This document shows, piece after piece, positions 7,732 through 10,534 of a stretch of 10,534 bases of DNA. The stretch covers positions 1 through 10,534 of the forward strand of contig CAYXVU010000214.1 in assembly GCA_964468725.1 (NCBI GenBank), given 5' to 3'. The stretch's first letter is position 1; the number at the start of each line of letters is the position of its first letter. Source of the stretch: CAYXVU01 sp964468725 (GTDB lineage: Bacteria > Acidobacteriota > Blastocatellia > UBA7656). The notes beneath the pieces are model-generated. The model was not told the DNA's origin, made no database searches, and saw nothing but the letters and a program-made list of their open reading frames with translations. A program made the translations under genes and the position numbers.

Positions 7732-7741
7732 NNNNNNNNNN
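7732..7741. other. Assembly gap (10 N) causing an apparent frameshift in the spike gene
   Basis: Ten Ns join contigs. The frame before the gap has codons starting at 7730, and the frame after it has codons starting at 7743. One continuous protein requires a true missing length that is a multiple of 3, so ten is only a placeholder. The beta domain before the gap is incomplete and is completed by the LWFQSNYSD segment after it. Confidence 0.95.
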
Positions 7742-7742
7742 G

Positions 7743-10325
7743 CTTTGGTTTCAGTCGAACTATTCGGATCGCCGCTTGCTGGGAGTCTATGACATCCCCG
7801 TGAGCGCCACACCGGTCACGTTGCAAACCTATCGCGTGACCGACACGAATCTGGCCAATCGCTTCACCTTCGCCGACAAAGCGTCAGTGGATGCGGTGCA
7901 AACGGCCAATGCGAATGCCGTGTTTCAATCGTTGCTGCCAAGCGGCATCGCTGATGGGCGTGTGATTGGCTATGACGCGAGCAATGGGCGGATGAAGTCT
8001 ACGGCGCTGCGCGATGTCGCGGGCGGGGCAGAGACGACGGGCAATCACGGTGTTACGGGGACGATGACGGCGGCGGCTTATCAAGGGATTCGCAACCAAG
8101 ACGTGCCAGCAACGCTGGATGGAAAAACGCTGAGCAACCCGACGCTCTCCGGCACGATCACGGGGACTTTAGGCAACGCCAATCTGCCCTCTACGATCAC
8201 CTCTAAAACGCTGCATAATCCAGCGATCACTGGCACAGTGGTCGGGAATACGACGTTCGGAGGAGCAGTAAGTGCGCCATCCTTTGTGGGCAATGGAGCA
8301 GCCTTGACCAATATCGTCGGCACGGGCGCGGGCGGCTCCGACTCGGAAGGCTCTCTGTCCATGATTGCGAATAAGAATGGGGCTTCGCCGGGCGCAATTT
8401 TATCGGGGGCGATAGGCCCGTCCGGCAGCCGCGAGACGGTGTATGAGGGGTACACGAATCGCTACAAACTTTATAAGCCGCTGGAATTGCCGTTGCTAAA
8501 CAATGCCGCTGGCGCTGCTGCACCGGACAATACGCTCTACTGGAATTCGGATAAGTTGGGGCTTTATTATAATCTGAGCGGGCTGCCAATTCGCCTGCAT
8601 AGTTACTGCACGCCCAAATTGCACGGCGCAAAAGGCGACGGGGCAACCAATGATTCCTCTGCGTTTGCCTCGTGGGCCACCTGCGGGATCAAGCAAAAGT
8701 TCCTGGAACCGCCAGACGTTTCTTACAAAATCACACAGAAAATCAATTTCGAGCCAGATTCGGAGGTGTTTGGTGTCGGCGCGGCCAGCCTAGTGGATGC
8801 GAGTTTGGCATCATTTACGGGCGACACTGTATTCAGCAGCGAAGGCACTATTACGCAAATCGCCGACCTCTCCGCCAACGTCACGCAAGGCAATTTCTCG
8901 ATCACGCTCACCGATGCCAGCACAGTTAATGTAGATGATGTTCTGATTATCCAAAATCCTACTGACTATTCTTGGTCAGGACACCGCGCCTATTATCGGG
9001 CAGGCGAGATGGTGCGCGTGCGCAGTAAATCTGGGAATACTTTGGGATTGTGGTCGCCGCTTTATCAGGGCTATAACAGCGCCGACGTCGACGTGTTTCG
9101 CATTACGCCCCGGAGCGCGGTTTTCCGCGATTTCAAAATCAAGCTCAATCCGAGTGCCTCTGGCTTGACGGGAGTCCGCTTCCTTGCAGTGACGCGCGGA
9201 CGCATCTCTAATGTCAATAATTACAACGCGGACTATGCTGCGTTAGTTGTGAGCCGGTCTTTTGATGTGTTTGTGGATTGTGAATCTATCGAGAGGGGCG
9301 TGGCGAATGGGGATAACTATGGCGCGGTGGTTTCTAGTTCTCAGCAGGTGCTATTGACGGGGACGTTTTACGCCAAACGGCACGGTTTAGCACTGGGGAA
9401 CGAATCTACAGGAATCTCTATCCCCTCCCGGAATATTCGGGTACGCAACGCTTTGGTCTCTGGGTATGGCGGCGAGGTCTTGGGGGCAGACATGCACGGC
9501 GCGGTGGAGGACGTGTGGTATGAGAACTGCGCTCTACCGACTGGGCTGATTGTGAGCGGGCGCAATGTAGGTGCGCGCAATTGTTACATCCACGCGGGCG
9601 ATGGTGTACCCACCGGCACAATTGGCCCCATCGTGGAAGGCTCCGAGATGGTGAGCGGGTTTGTGCGCTTTGAAAATTGCACGTTTGTTAGTGGCGGCGG
9701 CAATACCAATGGCGCACGCGGTATCCTTGAATTTGGGCGCAACGGGGGCTTTGCTACTGCTGCGACGCGCGGAGATGTGGTGATCGTGGTGAAGAACTGC
9801 ACGTTTGACGGGCGGGGCATCACAACAGATGGCCTGTTCGATATTTACAACAACGGCTCTACCTACAAAATCAATCTCGATATTGAGGGGCTGACCTTGC
9901 TCAACTACGCCGGGGATCGAATCGTACAGCTTGGCATCAACTCCGGTACGACTGCCGGGGATTTCGTCCGCATTGAAGGGGTTGCTGGAATTCCCAACGC
10001 CGCGTATTTGGCACTCATTTCGAGTGGCACGGCGTGGCAAAATACTCCTATGCGGCTTCAGTCGCAATCGGGAGCCTATTCTTTGGCTGCTACAACAGCA
10101 GATAGCATCGTGTATGGTGGGAATCAGGCGCTGAAGTGGTACTACCCCAAAACGCCTCGCTTATTTCTGCAAAATCCCACGACGGCAGGGGTCTACGCCC
10201 AAGCGTATATCTACTCCAACGATGCGACGCAAATCCGGCTGACGGCGAAGAACCCGGACGCTGGCAATTTTGCTGCCAATGTGACGTTTTCCATTCCTTA
10301 CAGGGTGACGATTGAGGACTTTTGA
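7743..10325 (+). CDS. Spike/fibre protein, C-terminal part: fibre repeats and pectate-lyase-type beta-helix (tailspike-like)
   Basis: 860 residues from the gap to TGA 10323-10325, numbered here from 7743. It is very probably the continuation of the gene starting at 7196. Residues 1-60 finish a beta domain (LWFQSNYSDRRLLGVYDIPV, then VTLQTYRVTD). Residues about 125-200 are fibre-type repeats (KTLSNPTLSGT, KTLHNPAITGT, then SFVGNGAALTNI). Residues about 255-285 have the fibre phrase NTLYWNSDKLGLYYNLSGLP. At residue 294 begins HGAKGDGATNDSSAF, the hallmark start of pectate_lyase_3/rhamnogalacturonase-type right-handed beta-helices. It is followed by helix-coil repeats such as RFENCTFVSGGGNTNG and IVVKNCTFDGRG to about residue 740, then a beta-rich C-terminal end. 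Phage tailspikes with this fold bind and often cleave capsule or O-antigen. I cannot point to catalytic residues, so depolymerase activity is an inference. No chaperone or autoprotease domain is recognised at the C-terminus. The last gene before the terminator. Confidence 0.82.
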   Translation, partial: LWFQSNYSDRRLLGVYDIPVSATPVTLQTYRVTDTNLANRFTFADKASVDAVQTANANAVFQSLLPSGIADGRVIGYDASNGRMKSTALRDVAGGAETTGNHGVTGTMTAAAYQGIRNQDVPATLDGKTLSNPTLSGTITGTLGNANLPSTITSKTLHNPAITGTVVGNTTFGGAVSAPSFVGNGAALTNIVGTGAGGSDSEGSLSMIANKNGASPGAILSGAIGPSGSRETVYEGYTNRYKLYKPLELPLLNNAAGAAAPDNTLYWNSDKLGLYYNLSGLPIRLHSYCTPKLHGAKGDGATNDSSAFASWATCGIKQKFLEPPDVSYKITQKINFEPDSEVFGVGAASLVDASLASFTGDTVFSSEGTITQIADLSANVTQGNFSITLTDASTVNVDDVLIIQNPTDYSWSGHRAYYRAGEMVRVRSKSGNTLGLWSPLYQGYNSADVDVFRITPRSAVFRDFKIKLNPSASGLTGVRFLAVTRGRISNVNNYNADYAALVVSRSFDVFVDCESIERGVANGDNYGAVVSSSQQVLLTGTFYAKRHGLALGNESTGISIPSRNIRVRNALVSGYGGEVLGADMHGAVEDVWYENCALPTGLIVSGRNVGARNCYIHAGDGVPTGTIGPIVEGSEMVSGFVRFENCTFVSGGGNTNGARGILEFGRNGGFATAATRGDVVIVVKNCTFDGRGITTDGLFDIYNNGSTYKINLDIEGLTLLNYAGDRIVQLGINSGTTAGDFVRIEGVAGIPNAAYLALISSGTAWQNTPMRLQSQSGAYSLAATTADSIVYGGNQALKWYYPKTPRLFLQNPTTAGVYAQAYIYSNDATQIRLTAKNPDAGNFAANVTFSIPYRVTIEDF
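8121..8246 (+). repeat. Fibre repeat, two units of 15 residues at 27-residue period
   Basis: 8121-8165 encodes GKTLSNPTLSGTITG and 8202-8246 encodes SKTLHNPAITGTVVG, starts 81 bp apart. Nine of fifteen residues are identical, and most changes are conservative. Such KTL-x-NP-x-x-x-GT units are typical of trimeric fibre shafts ahead of a receptor-binding domain. Confidence 0.75.
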
Positions 10326-10346
10326 GCAGAAATTGGCGAGTAGAGC

Positions 10347-10374
10347 AAAGGCCAGCCCTCAAAAGCTGGCCTTT
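10347..10374 (+). terminator. Rho-independent terminator of the tail operon
   Basis: A perfect 10-bp stem, AAAGGCCAGC (10347-10356) and GCTGGCCTTT (10365-10374), encloses the 8-nt loop CCTCAAAA. The T-run 10372-10375 and the T-rich tract to 10381 follow. It starts 22 bp after the spike stop. The A-run on the 5' side means it could also act on minus-strand transcripts. Confidence 0.88.
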
Positions 10375-10376
10375 TC

Positions 10377-10395
10377 ATTTTGACACAGTCAAAAT
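10377..10395. promoter_or_regulatory. 19-bp palindrome, possible operator
   Basis: ATTTTGAC (10377-10384) and GTCAAAAT (10388-10395) form perfect 8-bp inverted arms around ACA. The site begins 3 bp after the terminator stem. It could be a protein-binding site or a weak second hairpin. No -10 box at suitable spacing from the TTGACA at 10380-10385 was found, so promoter activity is not supported. Confidence 0.4.
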
Positions 10396-10409
10396 AGAAT
10401 TCTGGCAAA

Positions 10410-10442
10410 TATCTCGTTTGAAGTGCGGAATTATCTCGTTTG
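10410..10442. repeat. 11-bp direct repeat with 11-bp spacer
   Basis: TATCTCGTTTG occurs at 10410-10420 and again at 10432-10442, identical, with starts 22 bp apart, close to two turns of the DNA helix. Both copies are intergenic. Tandem same-face sites of this kind fit a regulator-binding region, but the function is unknown. Confidence 0.5.
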
Positions 10443-10534
10443 CGCGCAATATAAGCCGACGCGCGCGCCCGATGCGTTGGAGCGTACGCGCGATTGCAGC
10501 ACCAGCGCCGACGGTTCGCGGCGGCCATCCACCG
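10443..10534. other. CG-rich intergenic stretch, no clear gene
   Basis: The 92 bp to the window edge are rich in CGCG runs and differ in look from the AT-rich bases just before. A short frame from ATG 10472 is open to the edge (21 codons) but has no Shine-Dalgarno and no recognisable content. I see nothing else in it. The next gene may start beyond the window. Confidence 0.4.

Noticed and set aside
7707..7742. ATG 7707 as start of a separate spike gene
   Set aside because: Its first codons are the out-of-frame reading of the upstream gene and it crosses the Ns; no ribosome site is present.
8121..8246. CRISPR-like array
   Set aside because: The repeat is an in-frame protein repeat with diverged copies and no spacer structure.
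10380..10408. Sigma-70 promoter with TTGACA at 10380-10385
   Set aside because: The -35 match is perfect, but the hexamer 17 bp downstream is TGGCAA, and the better TAGAAT (10395-10400) is only 9 bp away.
10298..10528. 76-codon minus-strand frame across the terminator
   Set aside because: It runs through the hairpin and the intergenic repeats, has no ribosome site and no recognisable content.
10472..10534. Start of a new plus-strand gene at ATG 10472
   Set aside because: Only 21 codons are visible, with CG-driven R/A/P content and no Shine-Dalgarno; it cannot be told from chance.

Overview
The window is the distal tail module of a long-tailed, lambda-like (siphovirus) phage or prophage. It is read entirely on the + strand and ends at a rho-independent terminator. 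Bacterial gene density, 1-nt start/stop overlaps and moderately GC-rich coding DNA fit a bacterial virus. The host phylum cannot be read from the sequence. Two runs of exactly ten Ns (3993-4002 and 7732-7741) show that this is a scaffolded draft assembly, and both interrupt genes.

Layout: 1-3015 is the 3' part of the tape measure gene (lambda H counterpart). 3015-3485 encodes a small tail-tip protein that best fits the gpM/DUF2460 type. 3488-5716 encodes a tail-tip hub whose N-terminal third looks like lambda gpL, including a gpL-spaced cysteine set for a Fe-S cluster, and whose C-terminal part looks like the core of gpJ. The order is therefore H-M-(L+J), with K and I absent. 5719-5967 is a small beta-rich protein. 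5967-7187 is a tail-tip accessory protein with fibronectin-III-like and lectin-like parts. 7196-10325 is a large spike/fibre gene cut by the second N-gap. It has a predicted Sec signal peptide, a cadherin-like (Big_9) domain, fibre repeats and a pectate-lyase-type beta-helix. A strong hairpin terminator follows at 10347-10374. After it come a short palindrome, an 11-bp direct repeat and about 90 bp of CG-rich sequence with no clear gene.

How the genes work together: the tape measure sets tail length, the gpM-like and L/J proteins close the tail tip and form the hub, and the three downstream proteins are likely the host-contact apparatus. The genes are packed with gaps of -1, +2, +2, -1 and +8 nt. 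Only two starts have a recognisable Shine-Dalgarno, so translational coupling on one transcript is likely.

The most unusual points are the signal peptide on a tail-spike-like protein, the L/J fusion lacking the NlpC/P60 and gpI genes, and an apparent lectin domain inserted in a FN3 fold. No defence system, CRISPR array, tRNA or transposase was seen.
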